Source of the DNA: Janthinobacterium lividum
GTDB taxonomy: Bacteria > Pseudomonadota > Gammaproteobacteria > Burkholderiales > Burkholderiaceae_D
Length of the DNA stretch: 64,000 nucleotides
Assembly (NCBI RefSeq): GCF_011601275.1
Contig: NZ_JAAOLY010000008.1
Coordinates: 186,001 to 250,000 of the forward strand
Direction of reading: 5' to 3'
The notes under the pieces are model-generated. The model did no database searches and was not told the DNA's origin. It was given only the letters and a program-made list of their open reading frames with translations. Each line of letters begins with the position of its first letter. Within the stretch, counting starts at the first letter, position 1. The position numbers and the translations under genes were made by a program. Shown here in pieces: positions 18,258 to 28,960 of the stretch.

Positions 18258-18560
18258 CTTGATTGTCAATATTGACACTGCATTGCACCATTCTGGTGCT
18301 GAAAACTGCTGAAAATGTCGGCTTGCCCCGGTGCCGGCCTCATAAGACGGGCTTTCTACTCTGAAATCCGGTAAAATGGGGAGGTCGAAAAAGCTACTGT
18401 CCGAGGCAGCAGCTTCTGTCGCTTCAAAAGCGCTCGCCTGGGCATGCAGATGTCCTGCTCGGAGCGCTTTTTTCATCATGAGCGGGGTGCCGGGTTTGGC
18501 CCGGGCATGATCCCCTTGATTCCTGTTAAGCAGTGTCGTCACTCGCACATATATTAGTTA
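18258..18560 (+). other. Gene-free stretch before lepA
   Basis: This 303-base region has no convincing coding sequence. It contains a -10-like TAAAAT (18372-18377), two stem-loops and a terminator (18391-18473), and a small GC-rich hairpin (18490-18504). See the separate ncRNA candidate. Confidence 0.7.
18384..18473 (+). ncRNA. Candidate small RNA or terminated leader upstream of lepA
   Basis: The first hairpin pairs AAGCTACTG (18391-18399) with CAGCAGCTT (18407-18415), with one mismatch. The second pairs AAAAGCGCTC (18426-18435) with GAGCGCTTTT (18462-18471) and ends in six T, a rho-independent terminator. A TAAAAT at 18372-18377 would start a transcript near 18384, giving about 90 bases. 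It matches no RNA family that I can recognise. Confidence 0.4.
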
Positions 18561-20351
18561 ATGAACAACATACGCAATTTCTCCATCATCGCCCATATTG
18601 ACCACGGTAAATCGACCCTGGCTGACCGCATCATTCAATTGTGCGGCGGCTTGTCCGACCGCGAGATGGAGGCGCAGGTGCTCGATTCGATGGATCTGGA
18701 GCGCGAGCGCGGCATTACCATCAAGGCGCAAACGGCGGCCCTGCACTACAAGGCGCGCGATGGCCAGATCTACAACCTGAACCTGATCGATACGCCAGGC
18801 CACGTCGACTTCAGCTATGAAGTGTCGCGCTCGCTGTCGGCGTGCGAAGGCGCGCTGCTGGTCGTGGACGCGTCGCAAGGCGTGGAAGCGCAAACGGTCG
18901 CCAACTGCTACACGGCGCTGGACCTGGGCGTGGAAGTGGTGCCCGTCCTGAACAAGATCGACTTGCCGAATGCGGATCCGCCGAGCGCCATTGCCGAGAT
19001 CGAAGACGTGATCGGCATCGATGCCGGCGACGCCGTGCATTGCTCGGCCAAGACGGGCTTCGGCGTGCTGGACGTGCTCGAGCAACTGATCGTCAAGGTG
19101 CCGCCACCGAAGGGCGACCCGGATGCGCCGCTGCAGGCGCTGATCGTCGACTCCTGGTATGACGCCTATGTGGGCGTGGTCATGCTGGTGCGCGTCATCA
19201 ACGGCACCCTGAAACCGAAAGACAAGATTCGCCTGATGGCCACCGATTCCGTGCAGCTGGTGGAAGACATCGGCGTGTTTTCGCCCCGTTCGCAATCCCT
19301 GCCGCAATTGTCGGCAGGCCAGGTGGGCTTCATCATCGCCGGCATCAAGGAATTGAAGGCGGCGAAAGTGGGCGATACCGTGACCCTGGCCAACCGTCCT
19401 GCCGCCGCCCCATTGCCTGGCTTCAAGGAAGTGCAGCCGCAAGTGTTCGCCGGCCTGTTCCCTGTGGAAGCGAACCAGTACGACGCGCTGCGCGACTCGC
19501 TGGAAAAACTGAAACTGAATGACGCGGCCCTGATGTACGAGCCGGAAGTGTCGCAGGCGCTGGGCTTCGGCTTCCGCTGCGGCTTCCTCGGTTTGCTGCA
19601 CATGGAAATCGTGCAGGAGCGCCTCGAGCGCGAATTCGACATGGACCTGATCACCACGGCGCCTACCGTGGTGTACGAAGTGATCCAGCGCGACGGCACC
19701 ATGATCAACGTCGACAATCCGTCGAAGATGCCCGATCCGTCGCGCATCGAGGAAGTGCGCGAGCCTATCGTCACGGTCAATCTGTACATGCCGCAGGAAT
19801 ACGTGGGCTCCGTGATCACCTTGTGTATCGGCAAGCGCGGCATCCAGATGGACATGAGCTACCACGGCCGCCAGGTCAAGCTCGTATATGAAATGCCGAT
19901 GGCCGAGATCGTGCTGGACTTCTTCGACCGCCTGAAATCGACGTCGCGCGGCTATGCCTCGATGGATTACGAGTTCAAGGAATACCGCGCGGCCGATGTG
20001 GTCAAGGTCGACATGCTGATCAACAGCGAAAAAGTCGATGCGCTGGCCATCATTGTCCACCGTTCGAACAGCCAGTACCGTGGCCGCCAGGTGGCCGCCA
20101 AGATGCGCGAACTGATCCCGCGCCAGATGTTCGACGTGGCGATTCAGGCGACCATCGGCGCGAACATCATTTCGCGCGAGAACGTGAAAGCCTTGCGCAA
20201 GAACGTCTTGGCCAAGTGCTATGGCGGCGACATCAGCCGCAAGAAAAAATTGCTGGAAAAACAAAAAGCGGGCAAGAAACGCATGAAGCAAGTGGGTTCC
20301 GTGGAGATCCCGCAAGAAGCATTCCTGGCAATTTTACAAGTGGATGGTTAA
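18561..20351 (+). CDS. lepA: Elongation factor 4
   Basis: The 596-residue GTPase remodels stalled ribosomes by back-translocation. G-domain motifs are [13 protein letters not shown] (P-loop), DTPGHVDF (switch II) and NKIDLP, followed by EF-G-like domains and the LepA-specific C-terminal domain. The length is typical. It sits immediately upstream of lepB (3 bases apart), the conserved lepA-lepB pair. Confidence 0.98.
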   Translation: MNNIRNFSIIAHIDHGKSTLADRIIQLCGGLSDREMEAQVLDSMDLERERGITIKAQTAALHYKARDGQIYNLNLIDTPGHVDFSYEVSRSLSACEGALLVVDASQGVEAQTVANCYTALDLGVEVVPVLNKIDLPNADPPSAIAEIEDVIGIDAGDAVHCSAKTGFGVLDVLEQLIVKVPPPKGDPDAPLQALIVDSWYDAYVGVVMLVRVINGTLKPKDKIRLMATDSVQLVEDIGVFSPRSQSLPQLSAGQVGFIIAGIKELKAAKVGDTVTLANRPAAAPLPGFKEVQPQVFAGLFPVEANQYDALRDSLEKLKLNDAALMYEPEVSQALGFGFRCGFLGLLHMEIVQERLEREFDMDLITTAPTVVYEVIQRDGTMINVDNPSKMPDPSRIEEVREPIVTVNLYMPQEYVGSVITLCIGKRGIQMDMSYHGRQVKLVYEMPMAEIVLDFFDRLKSTSRGYASMDYEFKEYRAADVVKVDMLINSEKVDALAIIVHRSNSQYRGRQVAAKMRELIPRQMFDVAIQATIGANIISRENVKALRKNVLAKCYGGDISRKKKLLEKQKAGKKRMKQVGSVEIPQEAFLAILQVDG

Positions 20352-20354
20352 TAC

Positions 20355-21281
20355 ATGAACCTGCAAGTGATTTTAGGAAATTTCGCTTTAATCCTGTTCG
20401 TGCTGATGGTGTTGACGGGCCTGGTCTGGTGCCTGGATGTGTTTTATCTGTCCAAGCAGCGCCGCAAGGCGGCCGACCGCGCCCTGGCCGAATTCGATGC
20501 GCGCCAGTCCAAGCTGGCCGCCGAAGGCATCAAGTCCGATGCCGGTGGTAATGGCGGCAGCCGCGCCAGCATCGAGGCAGCGCTGTTGCGCCAGCCCACC
20601 TGGGTCGAGTATTCGGGCAGCTTCTTCCCCGTCATCGCCCTCGTGTTCTGCCTGCGCTCGTTCCTGTACGAGCCGTTCAAAATCCCGTCGAGCTCGATGG
20701 TGCCGACCTTGCTGGTGGGCGATCTGATCCTGGTGAACAAGTTCACCTATGGTATTCGTTTGCCGATCGTCAACAAGCGCATCATTGAAGTCAACGATCC
20801 GCAGCGCGGCGACGTGATGGTGTTCAAGTACCCGAAAGATATGTCGCAAGACTATATCAAGCGCGTGATCGGTGTGCCCGGTGATAAAATCACCTATGAA
20901 AACAAGCGCTTGACGGTCAACGGCAAGGAAGTGGCGTACACGCCGCTGGACGACTACCTGGACGATGAAAGCACCGTCTACCACAAGCAGCTGGAAGAAA
21001 ACCTGACGGGCGTCAGCCACCGCATCCTCAACGACGAGCCTGCTCCAACGTTGAACTTGCGCGAAGTGAAGGATTTCCCCCACAAGGATGCGTGCAACTA
21101 CAACGAAGACGGTTTTACGTGTGTAGTGCCACAAGGCAATTACTTCATGATGGGCGACAACCGCGACAATAGCGCGGACAGCCGCTACTGGGGCTTCGTG
21201 CCGAACGAGAACATCGTCGGCAAGGCTTTCCTCGTGTGGATGAACTTCAGCAATCCGAAACGTGTGGGCGGCATACACTAG
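20355..21281 (+). CDS. lepB: Signal peptidase I
   Basis: This 308-residue inner-membrane protease removes signal peptides from exported proteins. Two membrane helices (about 3-25 and 90-108) are followed by the catalytic serine in [13 protein letters not shown] (about 116) and lysine in [12 protein letters not shown] (about 173). [15 protein letters not shown] is near residue 265. The catalytic dyad is intact. It starts three bases after lepA. Confidence 0.97.
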   Translation: MNLQVILGNFALILFVLMVLTGLVWCLDVFYLSKQRRKAADRALAEFDARQSKLAAEGIKSDAGGNGGSRASIEAALLRQPTWVEYSGSFFPVIALVFCLRSFLYEPFKIPSSSMVPTLLVGDLILVNKFTYGIRLPIVNKRIIEVNDPQRGDVMVFKYPKDMSQDYIKRVIGVPGDKITYENKRLTVNGKEVAYTPLDDYLDDESTVYHKQLEENLTGVSHRILNDEPAPTLNLREVKDFPHKDACNYNEDGFTCVVPQGNYFMMGDNRDNSADSRYWGFVPNENIVGKAFLVWMNFSNPKRVGGIH

Positions 21282-21355
21282 GCCGTCCCTATGGCTGCCG
21301 TGCCGATTCCCCGCGCGGCGGTCAGCCGAATTACTCAGATGACACAGAAACAACA

Positions 21356-22171
21356 ATGAATCTTCAGCTATTGCAAACCCGTTTAGGCTATACGTTCCAG
21401 GATGCTGGCCTGTTGCAGCAAGCCTTGACGCATCGTAGCCACAGCAGTTTGCATAACGAGCGGCTGGAATTCCTCGGCGACTCCATCCTCAACTGCGTGG
21501 TCGCTTCCATCCTGTACGAACGCTTCAAGTCCATCGACGAGGGCGATTTGTCGCGCCTGCGCGCCAATCTGGTCAAGCAGCAGTCGCTGTATGAAATCGC
21601 GCAAAAGCTGGAATTGTCGCAATTCCTGCGCCTGGGCGAAGGCGAACTGAAATCGGGCGGCTTCCGCCGTCCATCGATCCTCGCCGATACCCTGGAAGCC
21701 TTGCTGGGCGCCATTTTCCTCGACACGGGCTTCGATGCGGCCAGCACGGTGATACGCGCGTTCTACATTCCCATCCTCGACTCGGTCGATCCGCAAACCC
21801 TGGGCAAGGATGCCAAGACCCTGCTGCAGGAGTTTTTGCAAAGCAAGAAAATTTCGCTGCCACAGTACAACGTGGTGGCCACCCACGGCGCCGCCCACAG
21901 CCAGGAATTCGAGATCGAATGCCTGGTGCCGAAATTGAACATCCAGGTTTACGGCCGTGGCGGAAGCCGCCGCGCCGGTGAGCAAGCCGCCGCCAAACTG
22001 GCGCTGGACGTGGCCGAGCAGGCGCTGTTGAAGTCGCCTGCCGCCAGCCGCAAGCCCAAACCGCGCGCCGCCCAGCTCAAGCTGGCCGGCATTGCCACCA
22101 TCCAGAGCGACGACGCGCAAGCCCCGGCTGCACCAGCGATCGCCGCTCACACTAAACAGAATCGACACTAG
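21356..22171 (+). CDS. rnc: Ribonuclease III
   Basis: The 271-residue endonuclease cleaves double-stranded RNA in rRNA and mRNA maturation. The catalytic signature [13 protein letters not shown] is at about residue 38, and the double-stranded RNA-binding domain covers about 155-225. A tail of about 45 residues (Ala/Pro/Lys-rich) exceeds the E. coli protein (226 residues). The start at 21356 opens with the family-like [14 protein letters not shown]. era begins one base after its stop. Confidence 0.96.
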   Translation: MNLQLLQTRLGYTFQDAGLLQQALTHRSHSSLHNERLEFLGDSILNCVVASILYERFKSIDEGDLSRLRANLVKQQSLYEIAQKLELSQFLRLGEGELKSGGFRRPSILADTLEALLGAIFLDTGFDAASTVIRAFYIPILDSVDPQTLGKDAKTLLQEFLQSKKISLPQYNVVATHGAAHSQEFEIECLVPKLNIQVYGRGGSRRAGEQAAAKLALDVAEQALLKSPAASRKPKPRAAQLKLAGIATIQSDDAQAPAAPAIAAHTKQNRH

Positions 22172-22172
22172 C

Positions 22173-23075
22173 ATGACAGCCACCAAAATGCCCGACAACT
22201 TCCGCTGCGGCTATATCGCCATTGTGGGCCGCCCGAACGTGGGCAAATCGACCCTGATGAACGTGCTGATCGGCGCGAAGGTCAGCATCACTTCGCGCAA
22301 GGCGCAAACGACGCGTCACCGCATCACGGGTATCCAGACGGTGCCGGACGCGCAATTCATCTACGTCGATACGCCTGGCTTCCAGACGCGCCACTCGAAC
22401 GCGCTGAACAAGACGCTGAACAAGACCGTCACGAACACCCTGATTTCCTCGGACGTCATCCTGTACGTGATCGAGGCGGGCACGTTTGGCCCGGCCGACC
22501 AGCAAGTGATGGACCTGCTGCCGAAGGAAGTGCCGTGCATCCTCGTCATCAATAAATCCGACCGCGTGAAAGACAAGGCCGTGCTGCTGCCGTTCGCGCA
22601 AAAGGTCGCCGCCATGCGCGACTTCGCCGCCATCGTGCCTGTCTCCGCCAAGCTGCACTTCCAGCTGGAAGGCTTGCAGAACGAAATCAAGCGCTTCTTG
22701 CCGGAAAACCAGCCCATCTTCGGACCGGACGACATCACGGACCGCAGCGAAAAATTCCTCGCCTCGGAAATCGTGCGCGAAAAACTGTTCCGCTTTGTCG
22801 GCGACGAACTGCCGTACACGAGCACCGTCCTGATCGAGAAATTCGAGCAGGAAGGCGATCTGCGCCGCGTGTTCGCCGCCATCCTGGTCGAGCGCGATAC
22901 GCACAAGTCCATGATCATCGGCAACAAGGGCGCGCGCCTGAAGGAAGTCTCCACCCAGGCCCGCCTGGATATGGAAAAGCTGTTCGGCGGCCCCGTGTAC
23001 CTGGAAATCTGGGTCAAGGTCAAGTCGGGCTGGGCCGACAACGAGGCGGGCTTGCGCGCCTACGGCTACGAGTAA
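22173..23075 (+). CDS. era: GTPase Era
   Basis: This 300-residue GTPase acts in 16S rRNA maturation and 30S assembly. It has [12 protein letters not shown] (P-loop), [17 protein letters not shown] (NKxD) and the C-terminal KH domain with [12 protein letters not shown]. The start at 22173 lies one base after the rnc stop. The order rnc-era-recO-pdxJ-acpS is conserved in many proteobacteria. Confidence 0.98.
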   Translation: MTATKMPDNFRCGYIAIVGRPNVGKSTLMNVLIGAKVSITSRKAQTTRHRITGIQTVPDAQFIYVDTPGFQTRHSNALNKTLNKTVTNTLISSDVILYVIEAGTFGPADQQVMDLLPKEVPCILVINKSDRVKDKAVLLPFAQKVAAMRDFAAIVPVSAKLHFQLEGLQNEIKRFLPENQPIFGPDDITDRSEKFLASEIVREKLFRFVGDELPYTSTVLIEKFEQEGDLRRVFAAILVERDTHKSMIIGNKGARLKEVSTQARLDMEKLFGGPVYLEIWVKVKSGWADNEAGLRAYGYE

Positions 23076-23103
23076 TCCGCAACCCGGGGGCGACGCCACA
23101 CGC

Positions 23104-23946
23104 ATGAGCACCACCACGCCAGCGCTGCACGATCCTGCGCCAGCCTCCATCGTTGTCCCCGCGCCGGTGGCCATTGTGCCGCCGGCCGCAACTCCCGCAT
23201 CCGCGGCGCCCCGCCGCAGCCGTCCGCCCGCGCGCGACGGCAAGGTCACGGGCCAGCCAGCCTTCGTGCTGCACAGCTATCCGCATAAGGAAACCAGCCT
23301 CATCGTCGACGTGTTTACACGCGAATATGGCCGCATCGCGCTCGTCGCCAAGGGCGCCAAGCGGCCCCATTCCCAGTTGCGCGGCGTGCTGCAGACCTTC
23401 CAGCCGCTGCAGGCGGGCTGGACGGGCAAATCCGAATTGCGCATCCTCACGGGCGCCGAGTGGGTGGGCGGCATGTTGCCGCTGGAAAAGACCGCCTTGC
23501 TGTGCGGCTTTTACCTGAACGAATTGCTGGTGAAACTGCTGGCGCGCGACGACCCCCATCCCGTCCTGTTCGACCACTACGTTGCCACCTTGAATCAACT
23601 GGCGCACAATGAGCCGCCGCCCATCGTGCTGCGCAAGTTCGAGCGCGCCTTGCTCAAGGAAACGGGCGTGGCGGCCGACCTGACGCGCTGCACGGGCACG
23701 CGCCAGGCCGTTGATGCGGGGCAGGTGTACGTGGTCGACCCGGAACGGGGACCGCGCCCGGCGCGCGCCGCCGACGCCTGGCCCAAGATCACGGGCAAGA
23801 CCCTGCTCGACATGGAGCGCGAAGATTATCTTGACGTGGCTACGCAGGCGCAAAGCAAGCTGCTGATGCGCTTTTTGCTGGCCCATCAACTGGGTGGCGC
23901 CACCTTGAACACGCGCCAGATACTGATCGATTTAATGCAGCTGTAG
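23104..23946 (+). CDS. recO: DNA repair protein RecO
   Basis: The 280-residue protein loads RecA on SSB-coated DNA in the RecFOR pathway. The OB-fold begins at [22 protein letters not shown] (about residue 52). An unusual Pro/Ala-rich extension of about 50 residues precedes it. The ATG at 23104 has only a weak ribosome site, so a later start is possible, but the extension is in frame and open. Confidence 0.93.
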   Translation: MSTTTPALHDPAPASIVVPAPVAIVPPAATPASAAPRRSRPPARDGKVTGQPAFVLHSYPHKETSLIVDVFTREYGRIALVAKGAKRPHSQLRGVLQTFQPLQAGWTGKSELRILTGAEWVGGMLPLEKTALLCGFYLNELLVKLLARDDPHPVLFDHYVATLNQLAHNEPPPIVLRKFERALLKETGVAADLTRCTGTRQAVDAGQVYVVDPERGPRPARAADAWPKITGKTLLDMEREDYLDVATQAQSKLLMRFLLAHQLGGATLNTRQILIDLMQL

Positions 23947-23988
23947 CTGCGGTTTGTCGCACGACAGCACTTTACGGATACCATCACT

Positions 23989-24750
23989 ATGAGCTTTTTG
24001 CAGCCTTCCGGCCCCGTCATCGACCTGGGCGTCAATATCGACCACGTGGCCACCTTGCGCAATGCGCGCGGCACCGCTTATCCGGACCCGATCCGCGCGG
24101 CCCTGCTGGCCGAGCAGGCGGGCGCCGACGCCATCACCCTGCACCTGCGCGAAGACCGCCGCCACATCAAGGATGCGGACGTGATCGCCATCGCGCCGCA
24201 ATTGCTCACACGCATGAACCTGGAAGCGGCCGTCACGCAGGAAATGCTCGACTTCGCCTGCCGCATCCGTCCTGCGGATGTGTGCCTGGTGCCGGAAAAA
24301 CGCACGGAAGTGACGACCGAAGGGGGGCTGGACGTGGTGCGCTACTTCAAGGAAGTGCAGGCGGCGGTGCAGCAGCTGCAAGGCGAGGGCATCCGCGTGA
24401 GCCTGTTCATCGATGCCGACGAGCAGCAGATCGCCGCCGCGGCCGAACTCGGTGCGCCCGTGATCGAGCTGCACACGGGGCGCTATGCGGATACGCAAGG
24501 CGCCGAGCAGCTGGCTGAACTGGAGCGCATCAAGGCGGGCGTGCTGTTCGGCGTGGGCCGCGGCTTGAAGGTCAATGCGGGCCACGGCTTGCATTACACC
24601 AATGTGCAGGCCATCGCCGCCATTCGCGATATCGCCGAACTGAACATTGGCCACGCCATCGTCGCGCATGCCGTGTTCGTCGGCTGGGAAAACGCCGTGC
24701 GCGAAATGAAGGCCATCATGGTGGCGACCCGCCTCGCTGGCAGAGCATAA
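23989..24750 (+). CDS. pdxJ: Pyridoxine 5'-phosphate synthase
   Basis: This 253-residue TIM-barrel enzyme condenses 1-deoxyxylulose 5-phosphate with aminoacetone 3-phosphate to pyridoxine 5'-phosphate. It shows [17 protein letters not shown] near the N-terminus, [27 protein letters not shown] and the late HGLHYTNV and [13 protein letters not shown] motifs. The length is slightly above E. coli (243). It is directly followed by acpS. Confidence 0.97.
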   Translation: MSFLQPSGPVIDLGVNIDHVATLRNARGTAYPDPIRAALLAEQAGADAITLHLREDRRHIKDADVIAIAPQLLTRMNLEAAVTQEMLDFACRIRPADVCLVPEKRTEVTTEGGLDVVRYFKEVQAAVQQLQGEGIRVSLFIDADEQQIAAAAELGAPVIELHTGRYADTQGAEQLAELERIKAGVLFGVGRGLKVNAGHGLHYTNVQAIAAIRDIAELNIGHAIVAHAVFVGWENAVREMKAIMVATRLAGRA

Positions 24751-24770
24751 GCCCGGACAAAGGAGGCAGC

Positions 24771-25166
24771 ATGATCTACGGCATCGGCACCGATATCTGC
24801 AAGATTCCCCGCATCGAGGCGGCGCTGGCGCGCCACGGCGAGCGTTTCGCGAAAAAGATACTGGGACCGCAGGAGCTGGAAAAGTTCCGCGCCCGCAGCG
24901 CCAAGAACGCCGTACGCGGCGTGCGCTTTCTGGCCACGCGCTTCGCGGCCAAGGAGGCGTTTTCCAAGGCCATCGGCCTTGGCTTGCGCACGCCGATGAC
25001 CTGGCCCGCCGCGCAGATGCTGAACCATCCGAGCGGCAAGCCGATGATCGTCTGCAGCGGCGTGCTGGCCGAGTTCATGGAAAAAAACCGGTTGAGCGCG
25101 CAAGTGACGATCAGCGATGAAGAAGAGTATGCGGTCGCGTTCGTGATCGTGGAGCAAGCAGTGTAA
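24771..25166 (+). CDS. acpS: Holo-[acyl carrier protein] synthase
   Basis: The 131-residue enzyme transfers phosphopantetheine to the serine of AcpP. It has the N-terminal [17 protein letters not shown], whose aspartate binds magnesium, and the [15 protein letters not shown] motif (about 58-72). A clear GGAGG ribosome site precedes the ATG. It sits 20 bases after pdxJ. Confidence 0.97.
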   Translation: MIYGIGTDICKIPRIEAALARHGERFAKKILGPQELEKFRARSAKNAVRGVRFLATRFAAKEAFSKAIGLGLRTPMTWPAAQMLNHPSGKPMIVCSGVLAEFMEKNRLSAQVTISDEEEYAVAFVIVEQAV

Positions 25167-25190
25167 CTATGAGTGCGTAATGAGCCAGCA

Positions 25191-27071
25191 ATGACCGAAG
25201 CTATACCCGATCTCAATTCCGCGCAGACGCCGCCCGACCCGCGCGCGCAGGTGCTGGCCACCGTCGCCAAGCTGCCGAACCTGCCCGGCGTGTACCGCTA
25301 TTTCGACGCCGCCGACAAGGTGCTGTACGTCGGCAAGGCGCGCGACCTGAAAAAGCGCGTCTCCAGTTACTTCCAGAAGAACCTGGCCAGCCCCCGCATC
25401 GCCATGATGGTCGAGCGCATCGCGCGCCTGGAAACGACCGTCACGCACAGCGAAGCGGAAGCCCTGATCCTGGAAAACAATCTGATCAAGGCACTGCAGC
25501 CGCGCTACAACATCCTGTTCCGCGACGACAAGTCCTATCCCTACCTGAAAATCACCAACGGTGATGCGCCGCGCATGGTGTATTACCGGGGCGCGGTGGA
25601 CAAGAAAAACCAGTATTTCGGGCCGTTCCCCAGTTCCTGGGCCGTCAAGGAATCGATGCAGATCCTGCAAAAGGTATTCCTGATCCGCACCTGCGAGGAC
25701 AGCGTGTATGCCAACCGCACGCGGCCCTGCCTGCTGCACCAGATCGGCCGCTGCAGCGCGCCGTGCGTGGACCTGATCAGCAAGGAGGATTATAAAAACG
25801 ACGTGGAAAACGCGGCGCGCTTCCTGCGCGGGCGGCAAAGCGAAGTGATGGCCGACCTGGAAAAGAAGATGCATGGCTTTGCCGCCGAGCTGAAATTCGA
25901 GCAGGCCGTGGTGGTGCGCAACCAGATCGCCTCGCTGTCGCGCGTGCTGCACCAGCAAAGCATGGAAACGACGGGCGACGCCGACGTCGACATCATCGCC
26001 GTGCTGGTGCAGGGCGGGCGTGCCTGCGTCAACCTGGCCATGGTGCGCGGCGGGCGCCACCTGGGCGACCGCGCGTATTTCCCCAGCCAGCTCAGCGATG
26101 CTGCGGCAATTGCCGAAGAGTCGATCGAAGTGGAGGTGCTGGCCGCCTTCCTGGCTCAGCACTACACGGAAAAATTCATTCCCGGCACCCTGATCCTGAA
26201 TATCGAATTCGACCAGCCGGCCTTGATGGTGGCGCTGATGGAGCAGTGCGGCCACCGCATCAATCTGATTTTCCAGCCGCAGGGGCAGCGCCGCCAGTGG
26301 CTGGAGATGGCGCAGAAGGGCGCCGATATTTCGCTGGCGCGCTTGTTGTCCGAGCAGGGTTCGCAGCAGTCGCGCACGCGCGCGCTGGCCGAAGCGCTGC
26401 GCCTGGAAACGGAAGACCTCGACAGCCTGCGCGTGGAATGTTTCGACATCAGCCACACGCAGGGCGAGGCGACACAGGCGTCGTGCGTGGTGTTCCACCA
26501 CCACGCCATGCAGAACGGCGAATACCGGCGCTACAACATCAACGACATCACGCCCGGCGACGATTACGCGGCCATGCGCCAGGTCCTCATGCGCCGTTAT
26601 GAAAAGGTGGCGAATGGCGACGGCGTGATGCCCGACGTGGTACTGATCGACGGCGGCAAGGGCCAGATCGAGATGGCGCGCCAGGTGTTTGCCGAGCTGG
26701 GACTCGATATCAGCTTGATTGTCGGCGTGGCCAAGGGGGAAGGGCGCAGGGTGGGCCTGGAAACCTTGCTGTTCGTCGATGGCCGCGCGGCGCAGGAACT
26801 GGGCAAGGAATCGGCGGCCCTGATGCTGATCGCGCAAATCCGCGACGAGGCGCACCGCTTTGCCATTACCGGCATGCGCGCCAAGCGGGCCAAGACGCGC
26901 CAGACGTCGCGCCTGGAAGAGATAGAGGGCATCGGCGCCAAGCGCAGGCAAAAACTGCTGTCGCGCTTTGGCGGCTTGCGCGGCGTGGTCGACGCCAGCG
27001 TCGAGGACCTGATGTCGGTGGAGGGGATTTCCACGCAACTGGCGGAAGAAATCTACAAGCAGTTGCATTGA
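25191..27071 (+). CDS. uvrC: Excinuclease ABC subunit C
   Basis: This is the 626-residue nuclease subunit of the UvrABC repair complex. A GIY-YIG-type N-terminal nuclease domain has [11 protein letters not shown] and [14 protein letters not shown], followed by a four-cysteine iron-sulfur region around [25 protein letters not shown] motif ([15 protein letters not shown]), an RNase H-like nuclease domain ([18 protein letters not shown]) and C-terminal helix-hairpin-helix repeats complete it. The ATG at 25191 was chosen. A GTG at 25173 would add six residues. Confidence 0.96.
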   Translation: MTEAIPDLNSAQTPPDPRAQVLATVAKLPNLPGVYRYFDAADKVLYVGKARDLKKRVSSYFQKNLASPRIAMMVERIARLETTVTHSEAEALILENNLIKALQPRYNILFRDDKSYPYLKITNGDAPRMVYYRGAVDKKNQYFGPFPSSWAVKESMQILQKVFLIRTCEDSVYANRTRPCLLHQIGRCSAPCVDLISKEDYKNDVENAARFLRGRQSEVMADLEKKMHGFAAELKFEQAVVVRNQIASLSRVLHQQSMETTGDADVDIIAVLVQGGRACVNLAMVRGGRHLGDRAYFPSQLSDAAAIAEESIEVEVLAAFLAQHYTEKFIPGTLILNIEFDQPALMVALMEQCGHRINLIFQPQGQRRQWLEMAQKGADISLARLLSEQGSQQSRTRALAEALRLETEDLDSLRVECFDISHTQGEATQASCVVFHHHAMQNGEYRRYNINDITPGDDYAAMRQVLMRRYEKVANGDGVMPDVVLIDGGKGQIEMARQVFAELGLDISLIVGVAKGEGRRVGLETLLFVDGRAAQELGKESAALMLIAQIRDEAHRFAITGMRAKRAKTRQTSRLEEIEGIGAKRRQKLLSRFGGLRGVVDASVEDLMSVEGISTQLAEEIYKQLH

Positions 27072-27198
27072 TGGATTAATGGCCCGGTCCGGCGCTGCGG
27101 CAACCGGACTAGGCTAATACCCTGGGGCCATGTAGACTAGTGGCGCTTTCTTCACGCTTTCTTCATGTTCAATTTACCCGTCGGCCGATTGCTCTCTT

Positions 27199-27783
27199 AT
27201 GCCTTTTAATATTCCCATCCTTTTGACCTGGCTGCGCGTGGCCCTGATACCGCTCGTCGTCGGCGTGTTTTACCTGCCGCCGTCGATGCTGCTGCACGGC
27301 GACCAGAACCTGGTTGCCACCCTGGTCTTCATCGTTGCGGCCGTCACCGACTGGTTCGATGGTTTCCTCGCGCGGCGCTGGAACCAGACCTCGGCCTTCG
27401 GCGCCTTCCTCGACCCGGTCGCCGACAAGCTGATGGTGGCGGGCGCCTTGCTGGTGCTGGTGCAGCTGGACCGTGTCAATGCCGTGCTGGCCTTCATCAT
27501 CATCGGCCGCGAAATCACGATTTCCGCGCTGCGCGAATGGATGGCGCAGATCGGCGCCTCGAAATCGGTGGCCGTTAGTTCGATCGGCAAGATCAAGACG
27601 GCCGCGCAAATGACGGCCATTCCCTTGCTGCTGTACCACGAAGTGATCTTTGGCGCGATCGACACCCATGTGTGGGGCGAGAAGCTGCTGTGGATCGCCT
27701 GCGTACTGACGGTGTGGTCGATGTTCTATTACTTGCGCCTGGCATGGCCCTTGATCAAGGAAAAAGCGGGAAATTTGCACTAG
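27199..27783 (+). CDS. pgsA: CDP-diacylglycerol--glycerol-3-phosphate 3-phosphatidyltransferase
   Basis: The 194-residue membrane enzyme makes phosphatidylglycerol phosphate. The CDP-alcohol phosphotransferase signature is visible as DWFDGFLARR followed by GAFLDPVADK (about residues 51-75), with all its aspartates. About four to six hydrophobic helices are present. It stands alone before the tRNA cluster. Confidence 0.96.
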   Translation: MPFNIPILLTWLRVALIPLVVGVFYLPPSMLLHGDQNLVATLVFIVAAVTDWFDGFLARRWNQTSAFGAFLDPVADKLMVAGALLVLVQLDRVNAVLAFIIIGREITISALREWMAQIGASKSVAVSSIGKIKTAAQMTAIPLLLYHEVIFGAIDTHVWGEKLLWIACVLTVWSMFYYLRLAWPLIKEKAGNLH

Positions 27784-27840
27784 GAATAAGCAGGCGGCTA
27801 TTTTCGGCAGAATATTTTGCAAAACACCAGATATTGCCCG

Positions 27841-27868
27841 TTGACAGCCCCTGTAATCCCTCTATAAT
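27841..27868 (+). promoter_or_regulatory. Consensus sigma-70 promoter of the tRNA-Gly cluster
   Basis: Perfect TTGACA (27841-27846) and TATAAT (27863-27868) hexamers are 16 bases apart, ending 20 bases before the first tRNA-Gly gene. Confidence 0.9.
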
Positions 27869-27888
27869 GCTGGCCTGTTGTTGATGAC

Positions 27889-27964
27889 GCGGGAGTAGCT
27901 CAGTTGGTAGAGCGCAACCTTGCCAAGGTTGAGGTCGAGAGTTCGAGACTCTTCTCCCGCTCCA
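27889..27964 (+). tRNA. tRNA-Gly (GCC), copy 1
   Basis: A 76-base cloverleaf with acceptor GCGGGAG/CTCCCGC, anticodon loop CTTGCCAAG (anticodon GCC), T-arm GAGAGTTCGAGACTCTT and encoded CCA. It is the first of five identical genes. Confidence 0.98.
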
Positions 27965-28056
27965 GTTTTCTGGATCGTGTCATAGGTAAAAACAGCGAAT
28001 GCAGTAAAAAGTAGTACTGGCGATGTAGTAGAGCTTCTGATATAATGTTGTCCACT

Positions 28057-28132
28057 GCGGGAGTAGCTCAGTTGGTAGAGCGCAACCTTGCCAAGGTTGA
28101 GGTCGAGAGTTCGAGACTCTTCTCCCGCTCCA
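28057..28132 (+). tRNA. tRNA-Gly (GCC), copy 2
   Basis: Identical to copy 1. A TATAAT at 28041-28046 in the 92-base spacer could be an extra promoter, though no good -35 was seen. Confidence 0.98.
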
Positions 28133-28203
28133 GTGAATACTGGATCAGCAGTAAAGCAGGACTGGTAAACGGTAGTAAAAAGCAGTAAAATAGCGGTTCG
28201 TAT

Positions 28204-28279
28204 GCGGGAGTAGCTCAGTTGGTAGAGCGCAACCTTGCCAAGGTTGAGGTCGAGAGTTCGAGACTCTTCTCCCGCTCCA
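28204..28279 (+). tRNA. tRNA-Gly (GCC), copy 3
   Basis: Identical to copy 1. The spacer before it contains several GTAAA-type short repeats and a TAAAAT (28186-28191). Confidence 0.98.
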
Positions 28280-28334
28280 GCGATAGCTGAAGCAGTACAG
28301 CAAGATGGCAGTAGCAGAAAATAGAAGCTCCAAT

Positions 28335-28410
28335 GCGGGAGTAGCTCAGTTGGTAGAGCGCAACCTTGCCAAGGTTGAGGTCGAGAGTTCGAGACTCTTC
28401 TCCCGCTCCA
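28335..28410 (+). tRNA. tRNA-Gly (GCC), copy 4
   Basis: Identical to copy 1. It is followed 11 bases later by a terminator, and the bases just before it (AAGCTCCAAT) recur before copy 5. Confidence 0.98.
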
Positions 28411-28417
28411 GAATTCT

Positions 28418-28447
28418 AAAGGGAAGCTAAGCTGGCTTCCTTTTTTT
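28418..28447 (+). terminator. Terminator inside the tRNA cluster
   Basis: GGAAGC (28422-28427) pairs with GCTTCC (28435-28440), followed by seven T (28441-28447). It separates tRNA-Gly copies 1-4 from copy 5 and tRNA-Cys. Confidence 0.85.
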
Positions 28448-28499
28448 ATCCGCCGCAACGCAGTCATGTGGCGTGATTAAGCGGTAAACAAGCTCCAAT

Positions 28500-28575
28500 G
28501 CGGGAGTAGCTCAGTTGGTAGAGCGCAACCTTGCCAAGGTTGAGGTCGAGAGTTCGAGACTCTTCTCCCGCTCCA
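28500..28575 (+). tRNA. tRNA-Gly (GCC), copy 5
   Basis: Identical to copies 1-4 with encoded CCA. It lies beyond the internal terminator and is 42 bases from tRNA-Cys, so these two probably form a separate transcript. Confidence 0.98.
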
Positions 28576-28617
28576 GTTTTCAAGGTGGGCCGCAAGGCGC
28601 ATCCAAGCAGTTCCTCT

Positions 28618-28691
28618 GGCGAGGTAGCAAAGAGGTTATGCAGCGGCCTGCAAAGCCGTTTAGACGGGTTCGATTCCCGTCCTCGCCTCCA
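28618..28691 (+). tRNA. tRNA-Cys (GCA)
   Basis: A 74-base cloverleaf with acceptor GGCGAGG/CCTCGCC, anticodon loop CCTGCAAAG (GCA), T-loop GTTCGATTC and encoded CCA. Confidence 0.97.
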
Positions 28692-28695
28692 GATG

Positions 28696-28731
28696 AAAAA
28701 AATAGCCCGCTTTCGAGTGGGCTATTTTTTT
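28696..28731 (+). terminator. Terminator after tRNA-Cys
   Basis: ATAGCCC and GGGCTAT arms are flanked by A7 and T7, four bases after the tRNA. Confidence 0.92.
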
Positions 28732-28760
28732 GCCCATGTTTTTGTCGTCTGCGCATCTTG

Positions 28761-28766
28761 TATAAT
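28761..28766 (+). promoter_or_regulatory. -10 element (TATAAT) for the SulP gene
   Basis: A perfect TATAAT follows the tRNA terminator. The -35 region is poor. It would give a 5' leader of about 190 bases before the SulP ATG, in which I see no clear structure. Confidence 0.45.
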
Positions 28767-28960
28767 GCCAACGAGCTCAGCCGCGCCGCCTGGCGCCTTG
28801 ATGAAACTTCCCCTTTCCGCCATACCGATGTAGTCACTGACGACTTTCCTGCTCCGTTCAACCGCAGCGCGGCTTTTCTGTGACGCCCGCTGGCATGGCT
28901 GCGTCTGATGATTGTCCATCAGGACGGCATTTTCTCTGTTCCGACTTTGGATACGCATCA

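Noticed and set aside
25167..27068. 633-codon open frame antisense to uvrC, and similar long antisense frames (for example 18558-20315 and 33028-35439)
   Set aside because: They mirror the codon pattern of genes on the other strand in GC-rich DNA, have low-complexity His/Arg/Gln-rich translations and no family match.
27889..28575. Five regular repeats resembling a CRISPR array
   Set aside because: Each repeat is a complete 76-base tRNA-Gly with anticodon and CCA. Spacers vary in length (55-92 bases) and no cas gene is present.
28801..28833. Ten-codon upstream open frame in the SulP leader
   Set aside because: It has no ribosome-binding site and nothing suggests translation beyond chance.
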